The notes under the pieces are model-generated. The model did not search any database. It was not told the DNA's origin and saw only the letters and a list, made by a program, of their open reading frames with translations. From positions 1 to 20,048 of the forward strand of contig JAJJLU010000754.1 of NCBI GenBank assembly GCA_023807065.1: a DNA stretch of 20,048 nt, read 5' to 3'. Origin of the DNA: Isotricha intestinalis. Lineage: Eukaryota > Ciliophora > Litostomatea > Vestibuliferida > Isotrichidae. How positions within the stretch are numbered: position 1 is the first letter of the stretch; each line of letters begins with the position of its first letter. Below, in pieces: positions 1-9,123 of the stretch. A program made the translations under genes and the position numbers.

Positions 1-2
1 GT

Positions 3-110
3 GTAAAAGAATGGTTTAAAGAAAAAAATGTTTGTCCTATTTGTAAATCTGAATTAACTGATGAAAAAGTTTATGGACCTGAAGGAAAGAAAGAAACTCC
101 TGGAAAATAA
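3..110 (+). CDS. RING-finger protein, C-terminal end (gene cut by the window edge)
   Basis: The frame from base 3 to the TAA at 108-110 gives 35 residues. It contains the second half of a RING-H2-like zinc finger: KEWFKEKNVCPICKSEL, where W-x(n)-CPxC is the usual last zinc-ligand pair of the RING domain in E3 ubiquitin ligases. After the finger comes a short hydrophilic tail ending ETPGK. The first Cys/His ligands lie upstream of the window, so the finger type (C3H2C3 or C3HC4) cannot be settled. The stop is TAA, followed at once by very AT-rich DNA. The family role, known from other RING proteins, is to recruit an E2 enzyme for ubiquitin transfer; the substrate is unknown. Because so little is visible, it could also be a remnant like its neighbours, although this piece has no breaks. 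Confidence 0.7.
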   Translation, partial: VKEWFKEKNVCPICKSELTDEKVYGPEGKKETPGK

Positions 111-1499
111 GGTTTTATTTTATATAAAAAAGTAATTTTATTCATTATAAAATAAAAATATTATATTTGATTTAATTATATTTTTATTGAAAAATAAATT
201 TGATTTGGAATTTTGATTGAAACAATGTTTGAAATAGAATTAAGAGGATAAAATTATAATAAATATTCTATAAAGAATAAGAATATAGGAAATATTTATT
301 AAAATTTATATTAATGTTATATATTATAGTTAATCAGAAAATACAATTTTTTTGGAAAATTAGATATTCAAAATTGAATAATAATTAAAATATAAAACAA
401 AAAGTGTATTTTATATTAACTATCTTTAATGTTTTTATCTTAAACAAATTTCATGAATGATAACTTAATAAATATTATTGATGGATTAAAATGCATTAAA
501 ACTTTTTAAAGATGTTTTTCAATCAAACAATTAATAATATAAAAAAAGCCAAAAATTTAAATTTTAAAATAAAAAAGAAAATAACTTAACTTCTTAATTT
601 TTATGAAAAAAAAATCAAAATTTGTAAATAATATTCTAGATAAGATTTTTAATCTATAAAAACTCATTCTCATATATTTTATATAATTATTCTCCTTAAA
701 TAGCATTGAATATAATTGTTTATTTTAAATAATATTTTTGTTTAAAACGAATTTATATAAAAAAAAAAAAGACAAAAAATAAATGAATGAAATATATTTT
801 AAAATAAGAAATAAACAAATTAATAAAATCAAATTACATGAAAGAAAAAAAAAATACAAATAATGAATACAATATATTTATTAAGAAGAATTAAAAGAAT
901 ATTATAAAGATGATGAAAAAATAAATATAATCAAAAATTTGAAGATAAAAAGTGAAAGAATAAAAAATTAATAAATATTTTGAAAAAGAAAGAAAAATGG
1001 TTTTAAATAAATAAAAATTTAAATTATTGAAAATAAAAATAATACTATATGAGATTAATTCCAATTTATCTAAATAATATATTAAAAATTTAAAAGACCT
1101 AAATTATTGTGAAGAAGAAAACAATTTAATTTATCTATGAAATGAAATTAAAAATTTAAAAACTTAAAATTAATATAATGTCAAATTTTAATGTCTATTA
1201 GAATAATTATTATCAATTTGATTTTCTTTTGAGATTTAAACAATTAAACAAGTTTATGAAATATTAATATGATTAAAAAGAAAATAAAAAAATAAACTGA
1301 TGATAATATAATTTATAAAGATATTAAGGGAATAATTTTGACAAATTTTATTAAACAATCTAATAGAGGTAATATAATAAATTTTGTATTAATAAAAGTG
1401 GATATAATAAAAAAGATAAAAAATACATTAGGGAAATATTTGTTTAATATTTTTCTTTAATCTTCCCTATTTTCTGAATCAGGAAATTGACTTAAATTA
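111..1499. other. AT-rich stretch without an intact gene; weak coiled-coil-like remnants on +
   Basis: No gene can be supported here. Two short plus-strand stretches read like charged coiled coil. One, at 885-971, includes EELKEYYKDDEK before a TAA. The other, at 1051-1167, has a different frame with a TAA at 1072 and a TGA at 1138, and includes NLKDLNYCEEEN. They may be worn remnants of one gene, but A-rich DNA gives Lys/Asn/Glu-rich translations by chance. The rest is poly-A/T-rich, and I see no RNA gene or ordered repeat in it. Confidence 0.3.
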
Positions 1500-2178
1500 A
1501 TTTCAAATTTAATTTGTAAAATAATTGTTTATCATAAATACTTTTTGAAATAGAAAAATACTTTCTTTTCTTCTAACTTCTAAAATTGATAATCATTTTG
1601 ATTATATTGATTCTGCTCAAATCGGTCTTGAATTATATGATACTTTAACTATTAAAGAACAAAATTTACTTTATCAATTAAATTATCTAAATTCTATTCA
1701 GAGTCATGCTTATTATTTTCAATTTGAAAATTATGATAATGGTAAAATTATTATAGGAGAAAAACCACATGATTATGTTATTAGATTTCCAGATAAAATT
1801 TTTAATTATTTTAAAATTGATTCTTATAGTAATGATTACCAAATTACTTTTGATAAAGTTAGTTTTGGAAATAATGAATACTTTAAAATTAGTGCTCAAT
1901 TTAATTTTTCTTTTGGAGGTTTAATTACTAATGAAAAAAACAATCAAAAAATATTTGATATATTTTTTAATCCATTCATTGATAAATCTCTTTGTCAAAA
2001 AGTAAAAAAAGATATTTTTTGGTTTTATTCTTGTAATGAAAGTGTAAATATTTCTGAAATTCAAAGTGTTAAATTTTATCACAAAGGATTTATATTTATA
2101 TTAATATATATTGGATTTTTATTATTGATATTTAATTCTTTTGTATTTTTTTATTTTTTTTCAAATAAAAGAAAATGA
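1500..2178 (+). pseudogene. Aspartic-protease-like (peptidase A1 fold) C-terminal remnant with membrane anchor
   Basis: A frame open from 1549 to the TGA at 2176-2178 gives 209 residues without a single Met. Upstream in the same frame coding-like sequence is broken by a TAA (1522) and a TGA (1546). The motif NGKIIIGEKPHDY followed by FDKVSFGNNEYFKIS resembles the C-terminal lobe of protist pepsin-like proteins. The stretch AQFNFSFGGLIT lies where the second catalytic Asp-Thr-Gly would be, but no DTG is present. A Cys pair (SLCQK ... YSCNES) and VKFYHKGF follow. The text then passes directly into a hydrophobic helix of about 23 residues and a basic tail (SNKRK), as if part of the last strand region were deleted. 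The N-terminal lobe with the first catalytic Asp is missing. I infer a dead gene or a 3' fragment. The family call rests on remembered motif resemblance and is only moderately secure. Confidence 0.45.
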
Positions 2179-2240
2179 AGAAAAAGAAATTAAATTATTT
2201 AATTATTATAAATAAAATTAGTTTATGATTTTCACCCCAA

Positions 2241-3137
2241 TTAACTTTTCCTCTCCCTTTGTGCAAAACAGCAACAAATAAGACCTACCACTATTATCAC
2301 TATTATTATTATAAAACCTGAATTTTCATTTTTTTCTTCTTCTGCATTTAATATTTTAAGATTTTTGATTTGGAAAATTTTATAATATCCACAATTAGCA
2401 ATGAATACAAAGGTTTTTTCTAAATCCGTTTCATCGTTTTTATTATAACTTATACTTTTTACTTTTACCTTTTGACAAATTAAATAACTATCATCAATAG
2501 AAATACTATTTTCATTAACTGTAATTAAAATTATTTTGCCTGAATATGTACCAATTAAACGTTAATTTGTATCTTGAAACACCAATAAAAATGATCATAA
2601 AAATCAACTACTTCATTTACTTTTATTTTTAAATCATTCAAATCTATTAATATCAATCTATCATTATTTATAAATAATAATTTTTTTTTATATTCATCAA
2701 AATCTATAAAATCAGCAATCCTTCCTTCTATTTGTAATATAAAAGCTTCAAATTTTAAACTTTTTAGTGATCTACAATCACTAACCAATCGCCAATCATT
2801 ATAAGAACCATAATCTCCTTGAATATTCCAAAAATGAATTCGCCTGATTCTCAATACCTATTAATAAGATATATTTTAAACTATATCATAACTCAAAAAA
2901 TTTTTTTATAATAACTATATAGTAATGCTTGAACTATATTTGATTTCATAGATTGATTACAAATACTTTCTTCTTTGTTTTCATATTTATGATATTTTAA
3001 AGTATAAATAAAATTATTTTATACATTATACACCCCAAATGAATTATCGCTTGAGTAATCTGACATTTCTAAATTTAGATAGCATTGGTCATTTTTCTTA
3101 AATTCATTGAGATTAATTATTAATTCTGGATTACCTT
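2241..3137 (-). pseudogene. Unidentified single-pass membrane protein remnant, frameshifted
   Basis: Read on the minus strand, coding-like sequence runs from about 3137 to the TAA at 2241-2243. The first part (NPELIINLNEFKKND...) has an in-frame TAA near 3018 and further stops between 2860 and 2900. The middle part (2854-2555) is open and has a mixed strand-rich pattern (RIADFIDFDEYKKK, DRLILIDLNDLKIK) that could be beta-propeller-like, but I cannot assign a family. A one-base frame change near 2560 leads into RLIGTYSGKIILITV. The protein ends with a membrane helix (GFIIIIVIIVVGLICCC) and a short basic tail (QRERKS), which suggests a type I surface or endomembrane protein. No ATG start is visible in the open segments. 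It converges with the protease-like remnant, 62 bases apart, so two C-terminal ends of membrane proteins face each other. Confidence 0.5.
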
Positions 3138-4441
3138 ATTTTCATAATTCTAATAAAATAAACAATCAAAAATTATTTAAAAGAAATATTTAATATAATT
3201 AATTTGTTAAAAATGTACTTCGAGAACTTTATTAAAAAGTTTTTATGTAACAGAAAAATTAAATTATATAAATCAAATTAAAAATAATATTTAATTCTTT
3301 AAAATATTAAAATTACATTTTTTAACAATTTTTTTCCTGAAAAAATATCAGAAAAACTAAAAGTCTGTATTTAAATACATTTCTTTTTCAATATGAAGAT
3401 ATTTATTTTTACCAAACTGATGAGATTCGAAATATAATAACTAAAATATATTATCTTAAAATGAAAAATTAAATATTCAACACACAATTATTTTCAAAAA
3501 ATTAAAAAAAATTTATTTACTTTTTTCATCTCAAAAATTTAATTTTTATATTTTGAATGATTTAAAGATATTTAATAATTAATAAAAAATTTCTTTCATA
3601 GTATAAAATATTTAATAAAATTGAATTATTAAATAAATAGTAATATAAATAAAAAAATTTAACATTCTACAATACTTATTAAAATAATTCAAAATTCTTT
3701 TTATTTATTTGTTCATAAATAAATTTAATTTTTGTATACTATATTTTCTTTGTTATTTTAATTAAAAGGATCTTCATTTTTTTATTGTTTTTAAAAAATG
3801 CTTAAAATCCTTTAATTTAAATTTATCATTTTTTCATTGATTTTTTTCATTTTAATATATGAATTCTAATTTCAATATATAATTGTTTATTTACTCACAT
3901 CCATTTCATTTCCTTTTTTTCTTTTAATATTATTATTATATTTAAATAATTTAATAATAAATTATTCATAATAATATTGCAATACTTTTGTTAAAGTGAT
4001 ATATTAATTTTTTATAATTTTACAATTTTTTATTCAATATATATATAATAATATTCATTAATTTAGTATAAACATTTATTCCAATTTAAACAACTATATT
4101 CATTTATAAAACTAACTTCGCCTCATTACAATAATGTCCTACCAAACAAATTTTTTTATAAATATTAATCATATTAGATAAATAAATATCATTATTTACA
4201 ATATAAATATTACTTAATTTTATCTTAATTGTAAAAAAAAATGAAATAATAAATTTTATTATTCTAAAATAAAATATAAAATGATAGAAATTAAGGATTA
4301 GGAATTATATTTTAAAAAATAAAGTAACAATAAAATAAAAAAGTAAAAAAATGAAAAAAAATAAAATTAGAATGTTGATCTAAATTAATATTTATATACC
4401 TTAAATTAATTCTAAAAATTATATAAATCAATCATTCAAAA
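3138..4441. other. AT-rich intergenic stretch, nothing recognised
   Basis: This 1.3-kb stretch is dominated by A/T runs with dense stops in all frames. I found no coding-like remnant, RNA gene or tandem repeat. The final bases before the orphan gene presumably hold its promoter and 5' leader, but in DNA this AT-rich a TATA-like element cannot be told from background. Confidence 0.5.
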
Positions 4442-5410
4442 ATGGATACACTTCTAAGAGAAAGTCAACAATTTTTCATTAATCTTAAGAGGATCCCAAA
4501 AGAAAATGAAACAAAAGAAATTAAAATTAAAATAAAAACAACCAAAAAAGAACTTTCTGGAATTTCAATTGAATTATTAGGAATTGGAAAAGATGAAATT
4601 TCTGAGATTTATAACTTAAATTCAGAAACGAATAATTCATTTCTTATATTTTCATGTATAATTAATGGAAAAGATACTAATTCAATAAATCATATTAAAA
4701 CTTCTTTTGAAATTTATAAAAAAAAGATTGAAGAATTTCTTTTTAATTCAAAAAATACATTAAAATTAAGAGTTGTTGGAAATCAATGTTTTATTGAATC
4801 AATAGGAGATGAAAATGAGGAAATTGATTTTTGGTATGAATTAAACTTAAATCCAAAAGATTTCCAAAATTTGGAAATAAAAATTAAGACAAATTTAGAA
4901 ATAAATAATAATCTTCTAAATTATTCATTTAATGAATTAACAGAAAAAATATGTTCATTTAAATTTTTATTAAAAGGAATTATTAGAAATCTTAATCATT
5001 TATTATTATCAAGTGTTTTAACAAAAGAATTAAAAGAATCATTATCCGAAGATGATATTTTAGGTGTGAATTTTTTAAAATTATTAATAACTTTAGAAAA
5101 AATAGATTTATCTTTTGATATATCATCTAAAAAATTAAATGAAAATTTTTTACTCCCTTTTATTTTTTCCTTTTCAGAAACTGATGAAAATACAATTAAA
5201 ATAAAAAACAATTTGAAAAAATTACTCTTAGAAGATTTCAAAAAAAAAATTGAAGAATTGAAAATTTTAGATGCACTTAAATCAACTTTATTAGATGAAA
5301 TTAACTTTTTTTTATTTTTTCCAAAATTAAAGTATGGATTTAATTTAAAATTAAAATTGAATGGATTAACACAATTTTTAAATGAAAATATTTTAAAAGA
5401 TAATGAATAG
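4442..5410 (+). CDS. Orphan protein of 322 residues, function unknown
   Basis: An uninterrupted frame runs from an ATG in good context (AAAAATGG) to a TAG. I do not recognise the family. The protein is soluble in appearance, with no signal peptide and no membrane helix, and is rich in Lys, Glu, Asn, Leu and Ile. The first ~150 residues alternate short hydrophobic strands with charged loops (EIKIKIKTT, LKLRVVGNQCF, FWYELNLNP, NLEIKIKTNLE). The part from about 160 on is more helical (KFLLKGIIRNLNHLLL, DFKKKIEELKIL). LNLNPKDFQNLEIKIKTN and the C-terminal FNLKLKLNGLTQFL look like related strand patterns. The next long minus-strand frame inside it (4996-5241) is a shadow. An uninterrupted 969-base frame in DNA this AT-rich, flanked by gene-free stretches, supports a real, selected gene. 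It may be a lineage-specific protein. Confidence 0.75.
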   Translation: MDTLLRESQQFFINLKRIPKENETKEIKIKIKTTKKELSGISIELLGIGKDEISEIYNLNSETNNSFLIFSCIINGKDTNSINHIKTSFEIYKKKIEEFLFNSKNTLKLRVVGNQCFIESIGDENEEIDFWYELNLNPKDFQNLEIKIKTNLEINNNLLNYSFNELTEKICSFKFLLKGIIRNLNHLLLSSVLTKELKESLSEDDILGVNFLKLLITLEKIDLSFDISSKKLNENFLLPFIFSFSETDENTIKIKNNLKKLLLEDFKKKIEELKILDALKSTLLDEINFFLFFPKLKYGFNLKLKLNGLTQFLNENILKDNE

Positions 5411-6005
5411 AGTGTTTTTAGTTTAAATTTAAAAAAAATATTTTAAAATAATGATAAGAATTTAATTTTAATTATTTTTTTGTTTAATTTTTCTTCTAAA
5501 CATATATTAATAATCAATTATTTTATATAATTAAATATGATTTAATTAAAATAAAAGATTATTATAATTTGATTTTTAATCTTTGTTCTTAAATAAATAT
5601 TATAGAATTTATTTATTTTAATAATAATAATTCCATAATGATTTTATATTTAATATTTTGTTATGAATTAAATTGGTTTTCTTACCATATTTTGTGAAAT
5701 ATTTAAAAAAAAATTCTTTTGAATTTGATTAATATAACAAAATTTAACTTCTCTATATTGAAAGAATATTTGAATAATGAATTTTCTTTTTTCATATTTT
5801 TAATAAAAAAATAATTTTCAATTAAAAAATCATTTTTAATTTTAATTATTTTTTAATTCATCTTATTTCATAAAAACTCTATATAAAGTTCTTGAAGATT
5901 ATTTTTCTTTACATTAAATTTTTATTTTTTTTTTTTAAATTCCTACAGACCTCATAAACATTTTAATTTATATTTTATTTTTATTAATTTATCAAATAAA
6001 TATTT
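5411..6005. other. AT-rich intergenic stretch, nothing recognised
   Basis: There are dense stops on both strands and long T and A runs. I see no gene, remnant or RNA here. It separates the orphan gene (+) from the block of minus-strand remnants that begins at 6006. Confidence 0.5.
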
Positions 6006-6400
6006 TTAATAATATTCATATAAAAATTTCTTAATTTTTTTTTTGATAAAAAATACATTAAAGTAACATTAGATATATTATAATTCTCAGGTAAAACAGA
6101 AGGAAGTTTTTGCTTTATCCAGTTATTAACGTGTTCGACACTTTCTGATTCTGAAGATTCTGCTTTATATTTATTACAAATTAATGAAAATTCATTTAAA
6201 ATTTAATAACCTTTTTTGACAAAAATTCCATTAACATTGTCAAATGTAACTTTAGAATAAATTTAAATTTAGAATATTTTGAATTACATTATCAATCTCT
6301 TTATATGGAACTAATACTTTTAACATTTTTTTTAAAGTTCCTTCAGCTGCTCCATAATTTTCACCTCTTTATTTTCTTCTTTTTTGTCTTTTTTACCCTC
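6006..6400 (-). pseudogene. Unidentified protein remnant downstream of the DNAAF1 pseudogene
   Basis: Minus-strand coding-like text continues after the DNAAF1 stop, in shifting frames. GENYGAAEGTLKKMLKVLV runs on through PYKEIDNVIQNILNLNLF to a TAA, then SKVTFDNVNGIFVKKGY runs to another TAA. A last frame, open for about 66 codons, includes KAESSESESVEHVNNWIKQK and then LPSVLPENYNISNV, ending at the TAA at 6006-6008. The runs are too amino-acid-like, with Gly, Pro, Val, Trp and Ser clusters, to be chance AT-rich translation. I do not recognise the protein. It may be a separate gene or the original C-terminal region of the DNAAF1-like protein. At least two frame changes and two stops make it non-functional as it stands. 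Confidence 0.4.
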
Positions 6401-6408
6401 TTTATTTT

Positions 6409-7426
6409 TTAAACTTCAAATTCCTTTTTCTGGAATTCAAAATTATTTTTTTGAATTTGAGGTAAATAATTTACCTCACTTTCACTTAAAATATCATTAT
6501 TCTCCTTTCTTCTATTTTTAATATTTTTCAACTTTTCCAATTTAATTTTTTCTTTGTCATCCTCAGTTAATTGTTCTTCAATATTAATATCATTAACTTC
6601 AATACCATAAATTTCATTATAAAATTTACTAAATTCTTCAAGTCTTTTTTCTTCTTTTTCTTTTTTAGCTTTTTCTCTTTCTTTTTTTTCTTTTTCGAAT
6701 CCACCTTTACAAAAAGCCAAATTAAAATCTTTTTTCATCATCAAAAATAGGTTTATTATCAATAAAAGTTAATTTATTAATTTTACCAATTAAAGTTTTT
6801 CTATAATTTGGTATTTTCCTTCTTCATTCATTTCCACTTAAATATTAAACTTTTAAATTAGGTATTTTAGATAATACTTCATATACAATATTTCCTTCTT
6901 TAATATAATTATCACTTATATCTGAAACTCTCAATTCTTTTCCTCCTTCTAATAAATCCTTTTAAATCTTCTAAACCATTAAATCCTCTTTTTATCAGGA
7001 AATCTTTGAGTTTATTAAATTTGATATTCCTTCTATTTTTTTTTTATTAAATTATCACTTAAATTTAAATTTGCTAAATTTATTAATTTATCTAGTCCTT
7101 CTATTTTCTGAATTCTATTTTCATAAAGGAATAATGAAGTTAAATTAATTAAACATAAATTTTCTTATTTTTGATATTTTATTTCCTTCCAAATATAATG
7201 CTTTTAAATTTGTGAAAGTTTATAAATTTTCTATTTTGTAAAAACCATTGAATTGTAAATATAAGAATTCATTTAATTCATGAACTGAATAATATTTTGT
7301 TTTTGATTCATTTAATAATATATAATCTATTACTTTTCTATTCATTATACGTTGAGATCCTATTTCTTCTTTTTTTTCTCCTAATTTTGGGTGTTCTGCT
7401 AAAGTATATTTTGGCTTTTCTGACAT
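6409..7426 (-). pseudogene. DNAAF1: Dynein axonemal assembly factor 1 (LRRC50/ODA7) pseudogene
   Basis: Read on the minus strand from the ATG at 7426, the text follows DNAAF1. An N-terminal segment, LNEFLYLQFNGFYKIENL, precedes the leucine-rich repeats: NLKALYLEGNKISKI, ENLCLINLTSLFLYENRI, LDKLINLANLNLSDN, ELRVSDISDNYI, YLSGNE. The LRR cap KIPNYRKTLI and the linker DNKPIFDDEKRF ... CKGGFEKEKKERE come next, then an acidic/basic coiled tail ending FQKKEFEV. The family protein helps preassemble dynein arms in the cytoplasm of ciliated cells. The copy is broken by in-frame stops (TAA at 7220, TAA at 6845, TGA at 6824) and by single-base frame changes near 7165, in the T10 run 7036-7045, near 7010, near 6953 and near 6728. 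Two of the stops fall where the family has Leu or other non-Gln residues, so a Gln-coding TAA does not rescue it. It is head-to-head with the Rab remnant. Confidence 0.85.
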
Positions 7427-7539
7427 TTTTTCTAGTTTTATTTAAATTAATAATTATCTATTTTATTTAATATATATATTTTTATGTTGTTTTTTAAGTA
7501 TTTTTAATTTATTTTGCAAAAAAAAATTTGGATTATTAT

Positions 7540-7953
7540 TATTATTTCTTTTTTTTTAAATGAAATAAATATTTTTAAATTGTTAATTGGAAATAAATGT
7601 GATTTAGAAAGTGATAGGAAAGTTATTTTTCAAGAAGGAAAAGAATATGTTGAACGGATCGATATGAAATTTATAGAAATTCTGCAGAAACTGATCAAAA
7701 AGTTGATGAAGCTTTTGAAACTTTGGCTGATGAAATTATTAGATTTAATGAAGAAATTAATAATAATAAAGAAGAATTTGAAAAAGAAAAAAAAAGCTCA
7801 ATGGAAAAAATCGAAGAATATAAAAAATTAATCATTGAAAAAGAAGAAGAATTAAAACAAAATAAGATTTTAATTATAGATATTTTAAAGAAAAATAGAG
7901 GACTAATTAATGAGATTGAACAATTAAATAAAATCAATAAACAATATTATTAA
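7540..7953 (+). pseudogene. Rab GTPase C-terminal half fused to a coiled coil, truncated and frameshifted
   Basis: The text FLNEINIFKLLIGNKCDLES contains the Rab G4 guanine-specificity motif (NKCD). It is followed by RKVIFQEGKEYVERIDMKFIE, then, after a one-base deletion at 7679-7681, by the G5-like SAETDQKVDEAFETLADEII. This order and spacing is that of beta5 to alpha5 of a Rab/Ras fold. The P-loop, switch I and switch II (DTAGQE) regions are absent: upstream sequence stops making sense near 7540. Beyond the G domain, 7750-7953 reads as a continuous charged coiled coil (KEEFEKEKKSSMEKIEEYKK) ending QYY before TAA, with no C-terminal prenylation cysteines. The original gene therefore looks like a Rab with a coiled-coil extension, or a fusion created during decay. 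Without its nucleotide-binding half it cannot act as a GTPase. Confidence 0.8.
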
Positions 7954-8008
7954 AATTATTGAATAAAAAAATTAATGATGTATTTATATATAAATGTTTA
8001 TTTTATAA

Positions 8009-8203
8009 TTATTTGGATTATCAAATAAAAATTGTGATAGCAATGAATTTGAATTGAAAAAAAAGATTTCAAATATATTAACTTATCATTCAAAAGTTTT
8101 AAATAAAAATATATTATTAAAATATGAAAGGATTATTTCATTAAGCAGTGAGAAATCAATTATAATATATATAATAAAGAACAAAATCTTTCTTGACATT
8201 TAA
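8009..8203 (+). pseudogene. Short unidentified coding remnant
   Basis: A frame open between stops gives about 64 residues, including NCDSNEFELKKKISNILTYH and LKYERIISLSSEKS, with no start codon. The composition, with Cys, Asp, Ser, His and Glu rather than only Lys/Asn/Ile, is more protein-like than the surrounding AT-rich DNA. It lies in the same frame as the later 99-bp repeat gene and could be a remnant of that gene's 5' part, but nothing links them directly. Confidence 0.3.
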
Positions 8204-8269
8204 AAATTAACATTCATAGAAAAAATATACTATAGTAACCACTCAAATGCTCAAAATGAACCTATAATC

Positions 8270-8962
8270 ACAGATACTGAGAATTCTCTCTGTGAGTGGA
8301 TCAAACTAAAAAGAAATTGAGGATGATGTAATAAATCCTGAAATGCCTGTAATCATAAATAAATCCTGAGGATCTTGTGAATTCTCCAGTTGATAGATTA
8401 AATAAAAAAAATAGTGGGTGATGAAATAAATCCTGAAATATCAGTAAATTCTTCATTAATAAAACCTGAGGAGCCTGTGAATTCTCCAATGGGTGAATTA
8501 AATAAAGAAGAAATTGTGAATGATATAATTCCTGAAATACCTATAAATTCTTCAGTAATAAATACTGAAATGCCTGTGAATTCTCCAGTGGATGGATTAA
8601 TTGAAAAAGAAATTGTGAATGATGTAATTCCTGAAATACTTGTAAATTCTTCAGTAAATAAGCCATTAAGTGAAAATAAAATTACAATTGATGAAAAAAA
8701 AGTGCCTGTGAATTCTCTAGATAATAAGAAATTAAATAAAAATGAAATGATAGATAAAATAAAAAATCCTGAAAATCCTGCAATAATCGATCAAATTCCT
8801 TCTTATGAGACAATAAATCCAGAAGGACCTAATAGTGAGATATATAAAAAAAATATTTTATTAGGACAAAAAATATTAATAGTAATGACTTTGAAGATCT
8901 TTTTTCCAATGTAAAAAGCCTTTCTTACAACTATCCCAATAAAACTGAAAAAGATGCAGCTA
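8270..8962 (+). pseudogene. Repeat-protein gene with 33-residue repeats, broken by frame changes
   Basis: The central frame (about 8414-8914) encodes a Pro/Asn/Ser/Glu-rich protein with repeats of about 33 residues. Each repeat carries VNSP..., EIVND(I/V)IPEI and (I/V)NSS. No ATG opens the frame: it starts from a GTG, and the first ATG is at 8489 inside a repeat. Upstream, two more copies are visible at about 8281 and 8379, but the spacing of their shared GAATTC is 98 and 100 bases instead of 99, so they are out of frame. Downstream, after an A6 run near 8870, a different frame continues sensibly (NSNDFEDLFSNVKSL, then YPNKTEKDAAIFNI) to a TAA at about 8962. The protein has no membrane helix. 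I do not recognise a family; low-complexity Pro/Ser repeats of this type are often linkers or surface proteins. It lies just upstream of the GTPase gene. Confidence 0.6.
8281..8726 (+). repeat. Tandem 99-bp repeat, about four to five units
   Basis: The shared core (C)CTGTGAATTCTC recurs with its GAATTC at 8281, 8379, 8479, 8578 and 8710, so the steps are 98, 100, 99 and 132 bases. The 132 step is one unit plus 33 bases. Within each unit a half-repeat (GTAAATTCTTCAGTAA) resembles the main core, which suggests an older shorter unit. The two outer steps that are not multiples of three coincide with loss of the reading frame. Confidence 0.75.
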
Positions 8963-9085
8963 TTTTTAATATTTAAATGTATTTAATTAAAAATATTAAT
9001 TAATTAATTAATATTAAAAGATAATATTATAAAATAATTAAAGTAATAAAATGATTAAGAGTTGTAAAAAATAGTTAAATGAGGG

Positions 9086-9094
9086 TATAAATAG
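9086..9094 (+). promoter_or_regulatory. TATA-box-like element upstream of the GTPase gene
   Basis: TATAAATAG, preceded by GAGGG, lies 30 bases before the ATG at 9124. It matches a TATA-box consensus and stands out slightly by its flanking G bases, but TATA-like words are common in such AT-rich DNA. I cannot tell whether this genome uses TATA-driven promoters with very short leaders. Confidence 0.2.
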
Positions 9095-9123
9095 TAAGTT
9101 CGTTGAATGATTGTAATTTATAT

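Noticed and set aside
1687..1899. Minus-strand reading frame of 70 codons
   Set aside because: It is the antisense of the protease-like remnant and reads as a Phe/Ile/Asn-rich shadow without domain features.
2228..2245. Interstitial telomere-like CACCCCAATT
   Set aside because: It is a single word only; it is not repeated and does not match GGGGATT over a full unit on either strand.
4996..5241. Minus-strand reading frame of 81 codons inside the orphan gene
   Set aside because: It is antisense to a clean 322-codon frame and of low-complexity Ser/Phe/Lys composition.
7150..7180. Euplotes-type +1 frameshifting at AAA-TAA
   Set aside because: The words around the frame change do not place TAA in frame after AAA, the indels occur in varied contexts, and the telomere unit is not that of Euplotes.
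6409..7426. Ciliate-type code (TAA/TAG as Gln) as an explanation for the broken genes
   Set aside because: It would not repair the single-base frame changes, one TAA lies at a structural Leu, and the intact genes use TAA as a true stop.
7695..7937. Minus-strand hydrophobic frame that could pass for a membrane protein
   Set aside because: It is the antisense of the Rab-linked coiled coil; Glu/Lys codons read backwards give Phe/Ser/Leu.
8301..8489. Minus-strand frame of 62 codons over the 99-bp repeats
   Set aside because: It starts inside the repeat array and only reflects the repeat read backwards.
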